Assembly: GCF_019428685.1 (NCBI RefSeq)
Contig: NZ_CP080095.1
Location: forward strand, 3,286,001 to 3,350,000
Origin: Paraburkholderia edwinii
Lineage (GTDB): Bacteria > Pseudomonadota > Gammaproteobacteria > Burkholderiales > Burkholderiaceae
DNA: 64,000 nucleotides
Reading direction: 5' to 3'
Below, piece after piece: positions 38,083 through 49,293 of this stretch. Positions within the stretch are counted from its first letter, which is position 1; the number at the start of each line of letters is the position of its first letter. The notes under the pieces were generated by a model that was not told the origin of the DNA, ran no database searches, and saw only the letters and a list, made by a program, of their open reading frames with translations. Position numbers and translations under genes: made by a program.

Positions 38083-38328
38083 ATGCAGAACCCTGCCCTG
38101 TTTCACGTACTGCTCGACCATCTCGAGGCGATCGGCGCGCCGCCGCCCGATATCGAGCGTTACGTCGACCGCTGGCACCGGCTCAGGTCGCACGAAGCGT
38201 TTCCGTGCCCGGTCTGCTTTCTGGCCGGCGAAGAGCAGCCGCTCGTCCTGCATGCGGCGCGGGATGAAATCATGCCAGTCGAATGCCCGGGTTGCGGGAC
38301 ACGCTTCGAAGTGCCGATTGAGGACTAA
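38083..38328 (+). CDS. Small zinc-ribbon protein
   Basis: An 81-residue protein with two C-P-x-C pairs (FPCPVCFLAG and VECPGCGTRF, about 35 residues apart), the pattern of a four-cysteine zinc ribbon, and an N-terminal helix (FHVLLDHLEAIGAPPPDIERYVDRWHRLRSHEAF). GGAGG sits 7 bases before the ATG at 38083. I do not recognise a named family. A nucleic-acid or protein-binding role is possible but not shown. Confidence 0.72.
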   Translation: MQNPALFHVLLDHLEAIGAPPPDIERYVDRWHRLRSHEAFPCPVCFLAGEEQPLVLHAARDEIMPVECPGCGTRFEVPIED

Positions 38329-38400
38329 AAGCGAGCACTAAATGCGGAAGACTAAAGGCTGAAGACTAGAAGCGGAGAACTAAAAGCAGAAGACCAAAGA
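38320..38400 (+). repeat. Imperfect 13-15-bp tandem repeat after the zinc-ribbon gene
   Basis: About six degenerate copies of GAAGACTAAAAGC, starting inside the last codons of the zinc-ribbon gene and reaching the end of the convergent ABC ATPase gene. Each copy carries a CTAA, CTAG or CCAA core. Confidence 0.75.
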
Positions 38401-38410
38401 TCAGCCGCAG

Positions 38411-39325
38411 TCATTCAACGTTGTCCGATACATCGGTCATCCGAATCATATGCGGCTTCACGCCGTCGTCTTCCGCGTCGCCCGCGGCCACCGGCGGATG
38501 AATCAGCGCTTCGAGCCGCGCCTTCGTCGCGATAAATTCGGCGGACATCGATTGCGCGTAGTCGCGGGGCCGCGGCACCGGCACTTCGATCAGCTCCTGC
38601 ACTTCGCCGGGGTTGGCCTTCAGCACGAGAATCCGGTCCGCGAGAAAGATCGCTTCGTCGAGATCGTGCGTGATGAACAGCACGGTCACATCGATGTTGC
38701 GCCAGATATCGAGCAGATGCGTCTGCATTTTCGCGCGCGTTTGCGCATCGAGTGCGCCGAACGGCTCGTCCATCAGCAGAATGCGCGGCCGGTTCGCCAG
38801 TGCGCGCGCGATCGCGACGCGCTGTTTCATGCCGCCCGACAGCTGGTGCGGATACACGTCGGCGAATTTCGTGAGACCGACGAGATCGAGCCATTGCAGT
38901 GCCTCGCGCTCGGCCTGCGTACGGCCGAGCCCGTTCATCTTCAGGCCGAACATCACATTCTTCTTGACCGTAAGCCACGGAAACAGCGTGTAGCCCTGGA
39001 ACACCATGCCACGGTCGGCGCCGGGCCCGTCGACGGGCTTTCCATCGATCAGCACGTCACCGCTCGTTTGCCGCTCGAGGCCGGCAAGAATGCGGATCAA
39101 GGTCGACTTGCCGCAGCCCGACGGCCCGATCACACAAACGAACTCGCGCCGGTGCGTCTGGAAGTTGATATTGTCGAGCGCGACATGCTCGCCGTGCGCC
39201 GTCGGGAAACGCTTGCCGAGATCGCGCACGTCGAGAATCACTTCGCGCGCCTTGAGACGCTCGAAACGCGTGCGCACTGCCTCGGACTGCAGCAGGTAGG
39301 ACGGAACCGGTTGCGGATTCAACAT
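38411..39325 (-). CDS. NitT/TauT-type ABC transporter ATPase (guanidine operon)
   Basis: A 304-residue ATPase of the nitrate/taurine group. Walker [10 protein letters not shown] (about residue 70), Q-loop QGYTLFPW, signature LSGGMKQR, Walker [13 protein letters not shown] and ITHDLDEA are intact. It is the last gene of the operon headed by a guanidine-I riboswitch, 61 bp after the permease. Its partner binding protein lies apart at 51074-52102 under a second guanidine-I riboswitch. ABC transporters of this group with ykkC control are accepted guanidine importers. The start at 39325 (MLNPQPVPS) has AGGTG upstream; the frame extends 15 codons further. Confidence 0.92.
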   Translation of the reverse strand: MLNPQPVPSYLLQSEAVRTRFERLKAREVILDVRDLGKRFPTAHGEHVALDNINFQTHRREFVCVIGPSGCGKSTLIRILAGLERQTSGDVLIDGKPVDGPGADRGMVFQGYTLFPWLTVKKNVMFGLKMNGLGRTQAEREALQWLDLVGLTKFADVYPHQLSGGMKQRVAIARALANRPRILLMDEPFGALDAQTRAKMQTHLLDIWRNIDVTVLFITHDLDEAIFLADRILVLKANPGEVQELIEVPVPRPRDYAQSMSAEFIATKARLEALIHPPVAAGDAEDDGVKPHMIRMTDVSDNVE

Positions 39326-39386
39326 GATTGACACCTGTGACGAAGCATTGGAACGGACACCTTGCGACACTGATCAAGCCTTGCCG

Positions 39387-40490
39387 TTACGCTTTGAGCG
39401 TGCGGTCCCACGGAAACAGCTTGCGGCCGAAATACGCGAGCACGATGTCCGTGCCGAGCCCGATAATGCCGATCATCATGATCGCCGCGTACACGTTGTC
39501 GAAGTGTTCGTAGCGTGCCTGCTGGGTGATGTACCACGTGATGCCCGAACTCGTGCCGACCAGTTCCGCGACAATCAGATAGGTCCACGCCCAACCGAGC
39601 AGAATGCGCTGATCGCGATACAGGTCCGGCAGGATGCCCGGAATCACCACATGCGTGAGCAGCTTCAGCTTCTTTGTGCCGAGCGTCATCGCGGCTTCGA
39701 AGAGCGCGTAGTCGAGCTTGCGGGTCGTGTTCGCCACAATCAGCACCTGCTGGAAGAACGTGCCGATCACGATGATTGCGATTTTCGGCCCGTCATAGAT
39801 GCCGAGCACCGCGACCATCAGCGCGCCGAACGCGGGTGCCGGCAGATAGCGGAAGAACTCGATAAACGGCTCCTGCAGCCGCGCGAGCGCGCTATACGTG
39901 CCGCACACGATGCCAAGCGGCACGCCGATCGCCGACGAGATCACGAAGCCCCAGAAAATCACCTGGATGCTGTGCCATAGGCTTTCGTGCAGCCACGGGC
40001 CGTCGCGCGATGCGGGCGGCGTCGTGAATGCCGTGTAGAACGCGCGCAGCACTTCATGCGGCGCCGGCAGATAGACGGGATTCACCGCGATGCCCGTCGG
40101 CAGGGCAGCATGTTTCGCGCGCGCGGTTTGCAGTTCGTCGTTGAAGGTCGCCTTGTCGATGCGCATGCCCGGCTGAAAATAGTCGACGCTGCCGGGGTTC
40201 TCGATCAGCATCTGCGGATGCCAGACGAACGGCACATAGCTGACGATGCACCAGACCAGAAGCGGCAGCACAAACGAGCCGATGCCGAGCGTCCAGCGGC
40301 TTTTCGTCGACAGTTCGCGGCGCACCGCGAACCAGTCGGTGCCGGAGCGGCGCTTGGTAGCTGAGCTGGCAACTGAGCTGCCACCCCGCTTTGCAGCTGA
40401 GGCCGCAACCGACGTTGCGGCGGCGTGTGCATCGGCGCTTGCAACCGCGCTCGCATTATTGGGTGCGGCGGCATGTGCATCGGCTGTCAT
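39387..40490 (-). CDS. NitT/TauT-type ABC transporter permease (guanidine operon)
   Basis: A 367-residue inner-membrane permease. The N-terminal 50 residues are Ala-rich and polar, followed by a first helix (TLGIGSFVLPLLVWCIVSYVPF), a periplasmic insertion of about 80 residues, and the five-helix permease core with the coupling motif AAMTLGTKKLKLLTHVVIPGILPDLYRDQR. AAGGAG precedes the ATG at 40490. It lies 76 bp after the allophanate hydrolase gene. Together with the next ATPase and the separate binding protein it should import guanidine. Confidence 0.9.
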   Translation of the reverse strand: MTADAHAAAPNNASAVASADAHAAATSVAASAAKRGGSSVASSATKRRSGTDWFAVRRELSTKSRWTLGIGSFVLPLLVWCIVSYVPFVWHPQMLIENPGSVDYFQPGMRIDKATFNDELQTARAKHAALPTGIAVNPVYLPAPHEVLRAFYTAFTTPPASRDGPWLHESLWHSIQVIFWGFVISSAIGVPLGIVCGTYSALARLQEPFIEFFRYLPAPAFGALMVAVLGIYDGPKIAIIVIGTFFQQVLIVANTTRKLDYALFEAAMTLGTKKLKLLTHVVIPGILPDLYRDQRILLGWAWTYLIVAELVGTSSGITWYITQQARYEHFDNVYAAIMMIGIIGLGTDIVLAYFGRKLFPWDRTLKA

Positions 40491-40566
40491 CCGATTCTCC
40501 TTGCGGGGCTCGATGGATTGATCCGGTTCGAGCGAGGAAGGACCGCGCGCGTGGCGCGGAACGTGT

Positions 40567-42558
40567 TCATCGTGTGGCGAGGCTCGCGCGATACGCACGC
40601 CAGCCGCCGAACGACGTGATGTCATCTGCGCCTTCAAGTGCGATCGTCTCACACAGAAAGCCCTGCACCGTGCTGCCGTCCGCGAGCGTCAGCGTGCCGA
40701 TGCCAAGCGGCGCTGGCACGAGCGCGACGAAACTGCCGTATGCGGCAAGCGGCATGTCCCATACTTCGACGGCGATCGGCGCACCGCCATCGCGTACGCG
40801 AACAAGCCCCGGCTTCGCAACGCCGCCGCTTGCCGCAGCGGGCAGCGCATAGAGCCGGTAGGCCGGCGCAGTGGTCGTCGCCTCGATGAGGTGCGCGCCG
40901 CGTTCCGTGAGTTGCGCATTGAGCGGCTCGCCGCGCAGATGCGCGCCGACGACGGCGACGCGAATCGAGTCGGGCGATCGCGCCGCAGAAACAGATGCGG
41001 ACGACTCAGACGACATCGAAGCCGATGACGAAGACGCAGACGCTGCGGGCGATTCCGAGACCGCCGCTGAAGGTGCCAGGTCTGCCGACACCGAAACCGG
41101 CGCCAAAGACACTTTCGACTCAACCTCTTCGCCAAGCCATGCATACGCAAGCCGCAGCAACCCGGCGTCCTCATGCGCACGGCCGACGAACGTCACACCG
41201 AACGGCAGCCCGCTGTGCGTGCCGATCGTACAAACGCCGGCCGGCACCGCGAGCGCGGACAGATCGAGCAGATTCACAAAGTTCGTGTAGTAACCGAAGC
41301 GCGAATTGACCCGAATCGGATCGGCCTCGAGTTCGTCGACCGTTGCCGTCGTCGCGGATGTCGGCATAAAGATCGCGTCGATCTGCTGCCACACCGGATC
41401 GGCTCGCATGCGCAGTTCGGCGAGCCTGTCCTGCGCCGCGAACAGGTCCGCTGCACTCCACTTCGCCGCACCGCCGACAATCGTGCGGATCACCGGATGC
41501 AACGCGTCCGCATGCTGCTCGAAGAACGGCTTGATTGCCGCAAGCCGCTCGGCGACGAACGGTCCTTCATAGAGCAGACGCGCAGCGTCGAGAAACGGTT
41601 CGAAGTCGATCTCGACCACCTGCGCGCCGGCATCGCGCAAGCGCGCCAACGCCGCTTCGAAAGCCTGCGCGTACGACGTGTCGCCGAAGAATTCGAGTTG
41701 CGCTGGGCGCGGCACGCCGAAGCGCACACCGCGCAGCGTCGGCGTATCGTCACGTTGCGTGAGCGGCGCCTGCGCCGGCTGTGCAGCCGACGATGAAGAT
41801 AGCGACACCGGCGGCGTCCACGCACGCGCATACGGATCGCCGTCCGCGATACCGCGCGCGACCTCGAACACGTGCTCTGCGTCATGCGCCGTATGCGCGA
41901 AGATCGACACGCAATCGAGCGACTTGCAGGCGGGCACGACACCGAGCGTGCTCAGCACGCCCTTGGTCGGCTTCAAACCGACGAGCCCATGAAACGCCGC
42001 CGGCACCCGGCCCGAGCCTGCCGTATCGGTGCCGAGCGAAAACGCCGCAAGCCCGAGCGCCACCGCTACCGCGGAGCCGGAACTCGATCCGCCCGATGCA
42101 TAGCGCGGATCGAGCGCGTTACGGCATGCGCCGTGCGGCGAGCGCTGTCCGGACAGGCCCGTCGCGAACTGATCGAGATTGGTCTTGCCGACCGGAATCG
42201 CGCCGGCCGCGATCAGCCGTTGGACCACCGCCGCGCTTTTCTGCGGCGTGTACGCGTATGCCGGGCAACCGGCAGTGGTTGGCACACCGGCCAGATCGAT
42301 GTTGTCCTTGATCGCGAACGGAATGCCGTAGAGCGGCAGCGATCCCGGATCCTTGTCCGCCAGCGCTTCGACGTAGCGCATCATCTCGTCGCGCGAAAGC
42401 GGACGGATCCAGACATGATGCGGATCGTCGCCGGCCGTGCGCGCGGCGATCATCTCGACCAGTTGCGCCGGCGTCAGCGTGCGCGCGCGATATTGCGCCC
42501 GCAGCGATGCGACCGTCAGCGGCGCTTGCGGTACAGCGGGTTGAGCGGTTACTTGCAC
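40567..42558 (-). CDS. atzF: Allophanate hydrolase
   Basis: A 663-residue amidase-signature enzyme that splits allophanate into ammonium and CO2 in the cytoplasm. The catalytic set is visible: Lys in FAIKDNID (about residue 82), and the Ser pair in GGSSSGSA (about 157) and GTDTAGSGR (about 180). A C-terminal domain (about 540-663) follows a Ser/Ala-rich linker. The start is GTG at 42558, inside the last codons of the carboxylase gene and preceded by GAGGAGG, giving a 10-bp overlap and translational coupling. In the guanidine route it acts after guanidine carboxylase and carboxyguanidine deiminase. Confidence 0.94.
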   Translation of the reverse strand: MQVTAQPAVPQAPLTVASLRAQYRARTLTPAQLVEMIAARTAGDDPHHVWIRPLSRDEMMRYVEALADKDPGSLPLYGIPFAIKDNIDLAGVPTTAGCPAYAYTPQKSAAVVQRLIAAGAIPVGKTNLDQFATGLSGQRSPHGACRNALDPRYASGGSSSGSAVAVALGLAAFSLGTDTAGSGRVPAAFHGLVGLKPTKGVLSTLGVVPACKSLDCVSIFAHTAHDAEHVFEVARGIADGDPYARAWTPPVSLSSSSAAQPAQAPLTQRDDTPTLRGVRFGVPRPAQLEFFGDTSYAQAFEAALARLRDAGAQVVEIDFEPFLDAARLLYEGPFVAERLAAIKPFFEQHADALHPVIRTIVGGAAKWSAADLFAAQDRLAELRMRADPVWQQIDAIFMPTSATTATVDELEADPIRVNSRFGYYTNFVNLLDLSALAVPAGVCTIGTHSGLPFGVTFVGRAHEDAGLLRLAYAWLGEEVESKVSLAPVSVSADLAPSAAVSESPAASASSSSASMSSESSASVSAARSPDSIRVAVVGAHLRGEPLNAQLTERGAHLIEATTTAPAYRLYALPAAASGGVAKPGLVRVRDGGAPIAVEVWDMPLAAYGSFVALVPAPLGIGTLTLADGSTVQGFLCETIALEGADDITSFGGWRAYRASLATR

Positions 42559-45500
42559 ACGACCTCCTCGATAGCATCGGCCACGACGTCGCTCTTCACT
42601 GTCATCAGCCGCTGTCCTGCCACGACCGCCGCGCCTTCCGCACAATCGATCGTTTCGATCACGCCGTCGTCGGCGGCTTCGACCGACACTTCCATTTTCA
42701 TCGACTCGACGATCGCCACGACCTGGCCCGCCATCACGCGTTCGCCTTTGCTCACTAGCAGTTTCCAGACGCTGCCCGACACGTCGGCGACGATGCCGCG
42801 CACGCCGTCCGCAAGTGCATCCGCGGCACCCGCCGCACCGCCCGCGCCGCTCCCGCCTTGCGCGTCGCCGCCGCCCGGCTCGCCCACATACTCGGCCGTG
42901 CCTGCCGCGCGCCAACGCTCGCGCTCCGCTTCGAAAGCGGCCTGCTGCGACGTCTTGAACGCGGCGATCGATTCGGCCTCGTCGCGCAGAAAGCCGTTAT
43001 AGGCGCCGAGATCGAAGGTCGACTCCTCGATCTTCAGGCTCGCGCGCCCCGCGACGAAATCCGCGCGCAGTTCGGTCAGTTCCGCTTCGCTGACTTCGTA
43101 GAAGCGGATCTCGTCGAAGAAGCGCAGCAGCCACGGCTTGCCCGCCGTGAACTCGCGCGTGGTCCGATAGCGGTTCCACATCTGCACGGTACGGCCGACA
43201 AACTGATAGCCGCCCGGCCCTTCCATGCCGTACACGCACAGATACGCGCCGCCGATGCCGACTGCGTTCTCCGGCGTCCAGGTGCGCGCCGGGTTGTACT
43301 TCGTCGTAACGAGCCGATGACGCGGGTCGAGCGGCGTCGCGACCGGCGCGCCGAGATAGACGTCGCCGAGACCCATCACGAGATAGCGCGCGTCGAACAC
43401 AATGCGCTTCACGTCGTCGATGCTCGCGAGGCCGTTGATGCGGCGAATAAACTCGATATTGCTCGGGCACCACGGCGCATCGGGGCGCACCGACTGCATA
43501 TAGCGTTCGATGGCGATACGCGTCGACGGGTCGTCCCACGACAGCGGCAAATGGACGATGCGGTTCGGCACGCGCATCCCGTCGATCGCGGGCAGTGCCG
43601 TTTCCGCGCGCTGCAAATGGTCGAGCAGCCTGGTGCGCGGCAAGACGCGCGGATCGAAATGCACCTGCAGCGAGCGGATGCCCGGCGTCAGGTCGACGAT
43701 ACCGGGCAAGCGGTGTTCTTCGAGCCAGTGCATCAGCGCATGCACGCGAAAACGCAGATTCAGGTCGAGCACGAGGGGGCCGTATTCGATCAGCACGTTG
43801 CGATCGCCCGACTGGCGGTAGACCACGCCAATGCCGTCGCCGGCCGATGGGTCGCGATGGAGTACGCAGGCGTCCGCGTAAGTCACGGCCGGCGATGCGA
43901 GGGATGCCACCGACCTTTCAGCAGGCGCAAAGCGCACCGTGTCGCCGGGCCGCAGTTGCCCGAGCTTCCATAACTCGTCGGCGACCACCGTCACCGGGCA
44001 AACGAAGCCGCCGAGGCTCGGACCATCGGGTCCGAGAATCACCGGCATATCGCCGGTGAAATCGACCGCGCCGATCGCGTAGGCGTTGTCGTGAATATTC
44101 GACGGATGCAGGCCCGCTTCGCCGCCATCGCGGCGCGCCCATTTCGGCGCGGGACCGACAAGCCTGACTCCCGTGCGGCTCGAGTTGTAGTGCACGGTCC
44201 AACTCGTGCCGTACAGCATCGCGATATCGTCGGGCGTGAAGAAATCGGGCGCGCCGTGCGGACCATTCAGTACGCCCAGCGTCCACTCGTGTGTCAGCGC
44301 GGGCGTACGCGCAATATCGAGCGTCGCGCCCGGCACACCCTCGCCCGCGTCGTCCGCCAGATGCAGCACATCGCCCTTGCGCAACGCGCGGCCCGCATGT
44401 CCGCCGAACTGGCCCAGCGTGAAGGTCGCCTTGCTGCCGAGATAATCGGGCACCTGCAGCCCGCCTTTGATCGCAAGACACGCGCGCACGCCGGCGCCGG
44501 TCACGCCGCCGAGCTTCAGCACCGCGCCCGGCGTCGCGCGCAGCACGCGCCAGAACGGCGCCGGTGCGCCATCGAGCGTCGCGGCAAGCGCCGCGCCGCC
44601 GAGCACAAACAACGCCGCCGTATTGAAGCGCAGCGTCGCGCCGACCATCGTGAATTCGAGGCCTGCCGCATCGGGCGCATTGCCGAGCAGTTCGTTCGCC
44701 AGCGAAAACGACAGATCGTCCATCGGGCCCGACGGCGGCACGCCGATATCCCAGTAGCCAAGCCGCCCCGGCAATTGCTGCACCGTCGTCTGCACGCCGC
44801 CGTCGAGCACGTCGATCGTATGCGGCGCGAACATGAAGCGCGACAGGAACGCGGTGGTCTGCGCGCCGCGCGCGAACGTGTCGGAGCCGACCACCGCGCG
44901 CAGATAGTCGAGATTCGTCTCGATGCCGTACAGCTGCGTGCATTCGAGCGCGTCGCCGAGCGTGGCGAGCGCAGCCTCGCGCGTCGCGCCTTTGACGATC
45001 AGCTTCGCAAGCAGCGGATCGTAGAACGCGCTGACTTCGGTCCCTGCATCGACCCATGTATCGACGCGTGCGTCTTTCGCGAATTCGACGTGCGTCAGCG
45101 TCCCTGCGCTCGGCTGGAACTGCTTGTGCGGGTCCTCCGCATAGAGGCGCACCTGAATGCTCGCGCCGCTTGCAGTCGGTGCGATCGATGCAAGCGCGGG
45201 CAACGCCCCCTCCGCCTGACGGATCATCCATTCAACGAGATCGACACCGGTCACTTCCTCGGTCACGCAATGCTCGACCTGCAGCCGCGTGTTCACTTCG
45301 AGAAAGTAGAAGCGGCGCGCGTGCGCATCGAACACGAATTCGACCGTGCCGGCCGATTCGTAGCTCACCGCTTGCGCGAGCCGCACGGCGCTTGCCTGCA
45401 ACATGGCGCGCTCGTCGTCGCTGAGTCCCGGCGCAGGCGTCTCCTCGATCACCTTCTGATTGCGCCGCTGCACCGAGCAGTCGCGCTCGCCCCATGCGAT

Positions 45501-46175
45501 CACATTGCCACGGCCGTCGCCGAAAATCTGCACTTCGATATGGCGCGCGTGCTCGACGAACTTCTCGACATACACGCCGGCGTTCGCGAAGTTCGCCTGG
45601 CCAAGACGCACGACCGACGCAAACGCCGCTTCGAGTTCCGACGCGCTGCGGCACAGCGACATGCCGATGCCGCCGCCGCCCGCGGTGCTCTTCAGCATCA
45701 CCGGATAGCCGATCGAGGCGGCTTCGGTCAGCGCGGTCTCGACATCGGGCAGCAAACCGGTGCCCGGCAGCAGCGCCACGTCGTTCGCTTGCGCAAGCTC
45801 GCGCGCCGTATGCTTGAGACCGAACGCGCGCATCTGTTCGGCACGTGGACCGATAAAGCGGATGCCCGCGTCATCGCACGCCTGGGCGAACGCGGCGTTT
45901 TCGGAGAGGAAGCCATAGCCCGGATGCACCGCTTGCGCGCCGGTTGCGCGCGCGGCATCGAGTATCGCGTCGACATTCAGATAGCTGGCCGACGCCGCGG
46001 CCGGGCCGATGCACACCGCTTCATCGGCCAGCTTCACATGCATCGCGTGACGGTCGGCTTCCGAGTACACGGCGACCGATGCGATATTCAAGCGCTTGAG
46101 CGTGCGAATCACGCGGCACGCAATTTCGCCGCGATTCGCGACGAGCACCTTCGAGAAGCGCAACGGCTCACTCAT
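42549..46175 (-). CDS. Guanidine carboxylase (urea carboxylase family), biotin-dependent
   Basis: A 1208-residue multi-domain carboxylase. Order: biotin carboxylase with ATP-grasp (about 1-450; [35 protein letters not shown]), KipA/AHS2-like carboxyltransferase part (about 485-780), KipI/AHS1-like part (about 800-1010), linker, and biotin domain with the biotinyl Lys in ESMKMEV (about 1158). Family members labelled urea carboxylase are now known to be guanidine carboxylases when under guanidine-I riboswitches with DUF1989 partners, as here. The start overlaps the previous stop by 4 bp (ATGA), with GGGAGG before it. The guanidine assignment rests on context. Confidence 0.92.
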   Translation of the reverse strand: MSEPLRFSKVLVANRGEIACRVIRTLKRLNIASVAVYSEADRHAMHVKLADEAVCIGPAAASASYLNVDAILDAARATGAQAVHPGYGFLSENAAFAQACDDAGIRFIGPRAEQMRAFGLKHTARELAQANDVALLPGTGLLPDVETALTEAASIGYPVMLKSTAGGGGIGMSLCRSASELEAAFASVVRLGQANFANAGVYVEKFVEHARHIEVQIFGDGRGNVIAWGERDCSVQRRNQKVIEETPAPGLSDDERAMLQASAVRLAQAVSYESAGTVEFVFDAHARRFYFLEVNTRLQVEHCVTEEVTGVDLVEWMIRQAEGALPALASIAPTASGASIQVRLYAEDPHKQFQPSAGTLTHVEFAKDARVDTWVDAGTEVSAFYDPLLAKLIVKGATREAALATLGDALECTQLYGIETNLDYLRAVVGSDTFARGAQTTAFLSRFMFAPHTIDVLDGGVQTTVQQLPGRLGYWDIGVPPSGPMDDLSFSLANELLGNAPDAAGLEFTMVGATLRFNTAALFVLGGAALAATLDGAPAPFWRVLRATPGAVLKLGGVTGAGVRACLAIKGGLQVPDYLGSKATFTLGQFGGHAGRALRKGDVLHLADDAGEGVPGATLDIARTPALTHEWTLGVLNGPHGAPDFFTPDDIAMLYGTSWTVHYNSSRTGVRLVGPAPKWARRDGGEAGLHPSNIHDNAYAIGAVDFTGDMPVILGPDGPSLGGFVCPVTVVADELWKLGQLRPGDTVRFAPAERSVASLASPAVTYADACVLHRDPSAGDGIGVVYRQSGDRNVLIEYGPLVLDLNLRFRVHALMHWLEEHRLPGIVDLTPGIRSLQVHFDPRVLPRTRLLDHLQRAETALPAIDGMRVPNRIVHLPLSWDDPSTRIAIERYMQSVRPDAPWCPSNIEFIRRINGLASIDDVKRIVFDARYLVMGLGDVYLGAPVATPLDPRHRLVTTKYNPARTWTPENAVGIGGAYLCVYGMEGPGGYQFVGRTVQMWNRYRTTREFTAGKPWLLRFFDEIRFYEVSEAELTELRADFVAGRASLKIEESTFDLGAYNGFLRDEAESIAAFKTSQQAAFEAERERWRAAGTAEYVGEPGGGDAQGGSGAGGAAGAADALADGVRGIVADVSGSVWKLLVSKGERVMAGQVVAIVESMKMEVSVEAADDGVIETIDCAEGAAVVAGQRLMTVKSDVVADAIEEVVCK

Positions 46176-46828
46176 CGCGCCTCCCAGATCGAGAGCCGCA
46201 CGGGCGTCGGGTTATAGCCGTTGCACGGGTTGTTCAATTGCGGGCAGTTCGAGATCAGCACCGTTACGTCCATCTCCGCGCGCATCTCGACATACTTGCC
46301 CGGCGCCGAAATGCCGTCTTCGAAGGTCAGCTTCCCAAGCGGCGTGACCGGCACGTTCATGAAGAAGTTGACATTGCCGACGATGTCGCGCTTCGTCAGA
46401 TGCGTGCCGACGCCGCACGTGCAATGCGTGATCGCATGCAGGAAGCTGTCGCGGCAGCTGTGCATATGACGCTTGTCGAGTGCGTAACGCACGGTGTTGC
46501 TTTCGGCTGCGCAGGCGCCGCCGAGCGTGTCGTGCCGGCCGCAGGTGTCGGCGACGATCGTCAGCATCGGATTGCCGACGTTCGACATCAGCACGCTGCC
46601 CGCGCCCAGATAAAGGTTCAGCTGCTGGCGGATCGTGTCCTGCGCGCTGTAGCGTTCGAGCGGATCGGCGCTGTTATAGAACAGCGTATCGACGGCCTGA
46701 TTGCCCTCGAGGTCGAGAATCCGGAAGATCTGTCCGCGCTTCACTTCGTGCAGCCACGGCTCGCCGGCCGGCAGCGTGAAATCGTAGAGCGCGTCGCGCG
46801 TATCGAGTGTGCTTTCGATGATGGTCAT
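46172..46828 (-). CDS. DUF1989 urea-carboxylase-associated protein, likely carboxyguanidine deiminase subunit
   Basis: A 218-residue cytoplasmic protein of the DUF1989 family, with the Cys-bearing blocks [19 protein letters not shown] and [13 protein letters not shown] that may bind metal. Two such paralogues upstream of the carboxylase have been shown in other bacteria to form carboxyguanidine deiminase (CgdAB), turning carboxyguanidine into allophanate. GGAGCG precedes the ATG at 46828. It starts 11 bp after the stop of its paralogue and overlaps the carboxylase gene by 4 bp. Confidence 0.9.
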   Translation of the reverse strand: MTIIESTLDTRDALYDFTLPAGEPWLHEVKRGQIFRILDLEGNQAVDTLFYNSADPLERYSAQDTIRQQLNLYLGAGSVLMSNVGNPMLTIVADTCGRHDTLGGACAAESNTVRYALDKRHMHSCRDSFLHAITHCTCGVGTHLTKRDIVGNVNFFMNVPVTPLGKLTFEDGISAPGKYVEMRAEMDVTVLISNCPQLNNPCNGYNPTPVRLSIWEAR

Positions 46829-46839
46829 GGCGGCGCTCC

Positions 46840-47595
46840 TTATACGAAAAGTCGTTCGGTGTTGATAAAGCCCCGCTCGTTTTCCGCGCATTGCGCGCGG
46901 CACGGGTCATCGGACGGCACGACGGCATCGCCCGGATACGCGCGATACGCGATCAGCTTCACCGCTTTCGGCCGGTATTCGGGCGCCGGATCGAGCGGAT
47001 GCGGCGCGTTCGAAAACGCGGCAAGCGTGTTCATCTCGAAGCGCAGATCGAAGGCGTCGCCAGCGCGCGAGTGGTTCGCGACGAAGCTCAGCGAGCCGTC
47101 GTCACCGGTCGCCAGCTTGCTGAAGAAATTGACGTTCGCGACAAGATCGCGCGTGCCGAGCCCGTGCTTCGCGAGCTCAAGCAGCAGGCTGTCGCGGCCG
47201 TTGCGGTACATCGCGTTGCGATGCTCCTGATAACGCGCGACGCCGTATTTGCGCGCGAACAGCTGCGCATCGCCGACGCCGCCGAACGGGTCATGCCAGC
47301 CGAGCGTATCGGCGGTGATCGACGCGAGCACACGGCCCATGTCCGAATACAGCACATGGCCGCGCGTCAGGTGCGCCGTGTGTTGCGCCTTCAGCGTGTC
47401 GGCCATGTTGTAGCGCTCGAGCGGGTCTTCCTGGCGATAGAACACGGCCGAAAGATTGGCGCCGCCTTCGGTATCGACGATGCGCAACGCGATGCCGCGG
47501 CGCAGGACACCGGACCAGTGCGTGCCGGCAGGGATCACGGTTTCCCACAGCGGATACGGGACCGGCGCGAGGTCGACGGGAGGATTCGACGGCAT
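46840..47595 (-). CDS. DUF1989 urea-carboxylase-associated protein, second carboxyguanidine deiminase subunit
   Basis: A 251-residue DUF1989 protein ([45 protein letters not shown], later GRDLL-like and [16 protein letters not shown]). It is a paralogue of the next gene and probably its partner subunit. It is the first gene of the operon, 58 bp after the guanidine-I riboswitch. AAAGGAG precedes the ATG at 47595; 75 codons of open frame upstream are the riboswitch region and not coding. Confidence 0.9.
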   Translation of the reverse strand: MPSNPPVDLAPVPYPLWETVIPAGTHWSGVLRRGIALRIVDTEGGANLSAVFYRQEDPLERYNMADTLKAQHTAHLTRGHVLYSDMGRVLASITADTLGWHDPFGGVGDAQLFARKYGVARYQEHRNAMYRNGRDSLLLELAKHGLGTRDLVANVNFFSKLATGDDGSLSFVANHSRAGDAFDLRFEMNTLAAFSNAPHPLDPAPEYRPKAVKLIAYRAYPGDAVVPSDDPCRAQCAENERGFINTERLFV

Positions 47596-47652
47596 GGAGG
47601 CTCCTTTGAATCGAAAGGGATAGACGTGAGAGGGGCGACAAACGACATCGCG

Positions 47653-47776
47653 ACCTCCCGGGCTTTTATCCCTCCGTGGAGCCTCGCCCGCGCCTTTGTG
47701 CAAGGCGGGCGGCAAGACCGGATTGCTCTCGGACCAGGCATCGCGCGGCGCTTGCCGCACGACCGGAACCCTAGCG
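47653..47776 (-). promoter_or_regulatory. Guanidine-I (ykkC) riboswitch for the degradation operon
   Basis: Read on the minus strand, the conserved blocks appear in order: CTAGGGTTCCGGTC (47774-47761), TGGTCCGAGAGC (about 47736-47725), and ACGGAGGGATAAAAGCCCGG with GAG following (about 47676-47654). These are the strictly conserved parts of the guanidine-I class. It should turn on the downstream operon when guanidine binds. Confidence 0.95.
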
Positions 47777-47822
47777 ATCCTGAAGATGATGCAAATTGCT
47801 TCGCACCTCTCGGCGTGCATTT

Positions 47823-47840
47823 AAGCGAGTACCGTGCCAA
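47823..47840 (-). promoter_or_regulatory. Sigma-54 (-24/-12) promoter of the guanidine degradation operon
   Basis: Minus strand TTGGCACGGTACTCGCTT: GG and GC are 10 bases apart, and the -24 block TTGGCACG is a perfect match to the consensus. The predicted start at about 47813 is 37-40 bases before the riboswitch. The first bases of the transcript (CCGAGAGGTGCG, 47813-47802) also begin the transcript of the binding-protein gene. Confidence 0.75.
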
Positions 47841-48228
47841 CGGCTCATCAGCTGTTGAGAAATTTGCATGCGCGCTATCGCGACGGTATCCGGGCGGTGT
47901 GCGCGGATACGGCCTGTTTGTACGCGACGATGCACGACGGCGCGCTGCGCGCCCTGACGCGGGGCGCTTGCGCACCAATCGAAGGCGTGCAAGCGCCATC
48001 CTCGAGCGCGCGGAATCCACGCGTCATCGCTCGACGCGGGTTGCAGCGCGCTTACAGGAATGGCATGACCGTTGCTGTGATAAAGGCTCACACGCCCTCT
48101 TCCAGTGCCCGCCATGCCTCTTCTGATTTCCGTTCGCCGTGCGCTCTATACGCTCTTTTCAGTGCGCTTCATCGAGATGCAAAAGAAGCGCGCGACGCTC
48201 CGCTAGGCGCGCGCCTACCGTATCGCGA
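47841..48228. other. Gene-free stretch between the guanidine operon promoter and the oxygenase gene
   Basis: About 390 bp without a supported gene, upstream of the sigma-54 promoter, where enhancer sites for an NtrC-type activator would be expected; I see no clear TGCACC-N5-GGTGCA site. Confidence 0.45.
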
Positions 48229-49293
48229 CTACACGGCGTTACGCGCTTCCTGTCCGAAGCTCGACAACTGCATCGAACCGTCGGGTAATGCCAGTTCGCC
48301 GCGTTCGAGGCGCCGCTTCAGATAGGTGAAGCTCAGCGCGGTCTGCGCAAAGAGATGCTCGCCTGCTGCCAGAGGCGGATACTTCGCGCACGCCTCCGGC
48401 GTCGCGAACTGCGGCAGCGGCGCAACCACGGTACGGTAGTCGCAGGCGAAAAACAGCGGAAACGAGTAGCGCTCCTGTGTCACCTTGCGCACGCGGTGCG
48501 ATGTCGCGACATAGTTGCCACCGGTCCACACCTCGAGCATGTCGCCGATGTTGACGATAAACGCGCCTTCGATCGGCGGCGCGTCGATCCACCTGCCGTC
48601 GCCGTTCATCACCTCGAGGCCCGGCGCGGTCGGCAGCAGGATCGTGAAGCATTCGTAGTCGGTATGCGCGCCGATGCCGGGGGCGTCCTCGGCCGATGCA
48701 TCGAACGGGTAGTGAACCAGCCGCAACTGGCTCGGCGGCTTGTGCAGGTAGGCGTCGAAGTGCGTCTCCGGCAAGCCAAGCGCGAGCGAGAAGCCGCGAA
48801 AGAGGCGCCGTCCCAGATCGAACGCCGCGTCGTAGTAGCCGCTGATCGCTTCGCGAAAGCCCGCTTGATCCGGCCACACGTTCGGACCGAGCATCGGCGT
48901 CCCTGCCTTGACGTCGGGGTCGTCGAGCGGAAGGTCGCGGCCGGTGTCGAACGCTTCTTTCCTGTCGTGCTTCCCTCCGGCGAATACCTCCTCGCCCTCC
49001 GGCACGTAACCGCGGTGCGCGGTCGAATGGCCGATGTAATAGCGCATCTTCCACGCTTGCGGCGCGGCGAAGAACCGCTGCGCGTGTTCGACCAACGCAG
49101 TCTGCAGGGTGTGGTCGACCCGATGGTTCGTGACATAGAAGAAGCCCGCATCGCGGGCCGCGCGATCGAGCGAGCGGGCCGTGGCCAGCCGCTCGTGCAC
49201 ATCCTCGCTGTACAAACCGCCAACGTCGACGATCGGCAAGGCGCCGAAACCCGTATGCGTGCGAATCATCGAAATCACCGTGTCGTCAGGCAT
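48229..49293 (-). CDS. Isopenicillin-N-synthase-like 2-oxoglutarate/Fe(II) oxygenase
   Basis: A 354-residue cytoplasmic oxygenase. N-terminal DIOX_N block (LPIVDVGGLYS, ARDAGFFYVTNHRVD). The iron triad H-x-D...H is in GIGAHTDYECF (about 207-209) and VATSHRVRKV (about 264), and the 2-oxoglutarate Arg in RYSFPLFF (about 274). All key residues are intact. ATG at 49293 lies inside the last 19 bases of the isomerase gene; a second ATG at 49269 with GGTGA upstream is possible. It is the second gene of a two-gene operon between the two halves of the guanidine regulon. The substrate is unknown; several 2-ODD enzymes release guanidine by hydroxylating arginine-like compounds, so a link is possible but unproven. 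Confidence 0.88.
   Translation of the reverse strand: MPDDTVISMIRTHTGFGALPIVDVGGLYSEDVHERLATARSLDRAARDAGFFYVTNHRVDHTLQTALVEHAQRFFAAPQAWKMRYYIGHSTAHRGYVPEGEEVFAGGKHDRKEAFDTGRDLPLDDPDVKAGTPMLGPNVWPDQAGFREAISGYYDAAFDLGRRLFRGFSLALGLPETHFDAYLHKPPSQLRLVHYPFDASAEDAPGIGAHTDYECFTILLPTAPGLEVMNGDGRWIDAPPIEGAFIVNIGDMLEVWTGGNYVATSHRVRKVTQERYSFPLFFACDYRTVVAPLPQFATPEACAKYPPLAAGEHLFAQTALSFTYLKRRLERGELALPDGSMQLSSFGQEARNAV

Noticed and set aside
46891..48126. Open frame on the plus strand over the guanidine operon start
   Set aside because: It runs antisense through a DUF1989 gene, the riboswitch and the promoter; composition is Arg-rich and there is no binding site.
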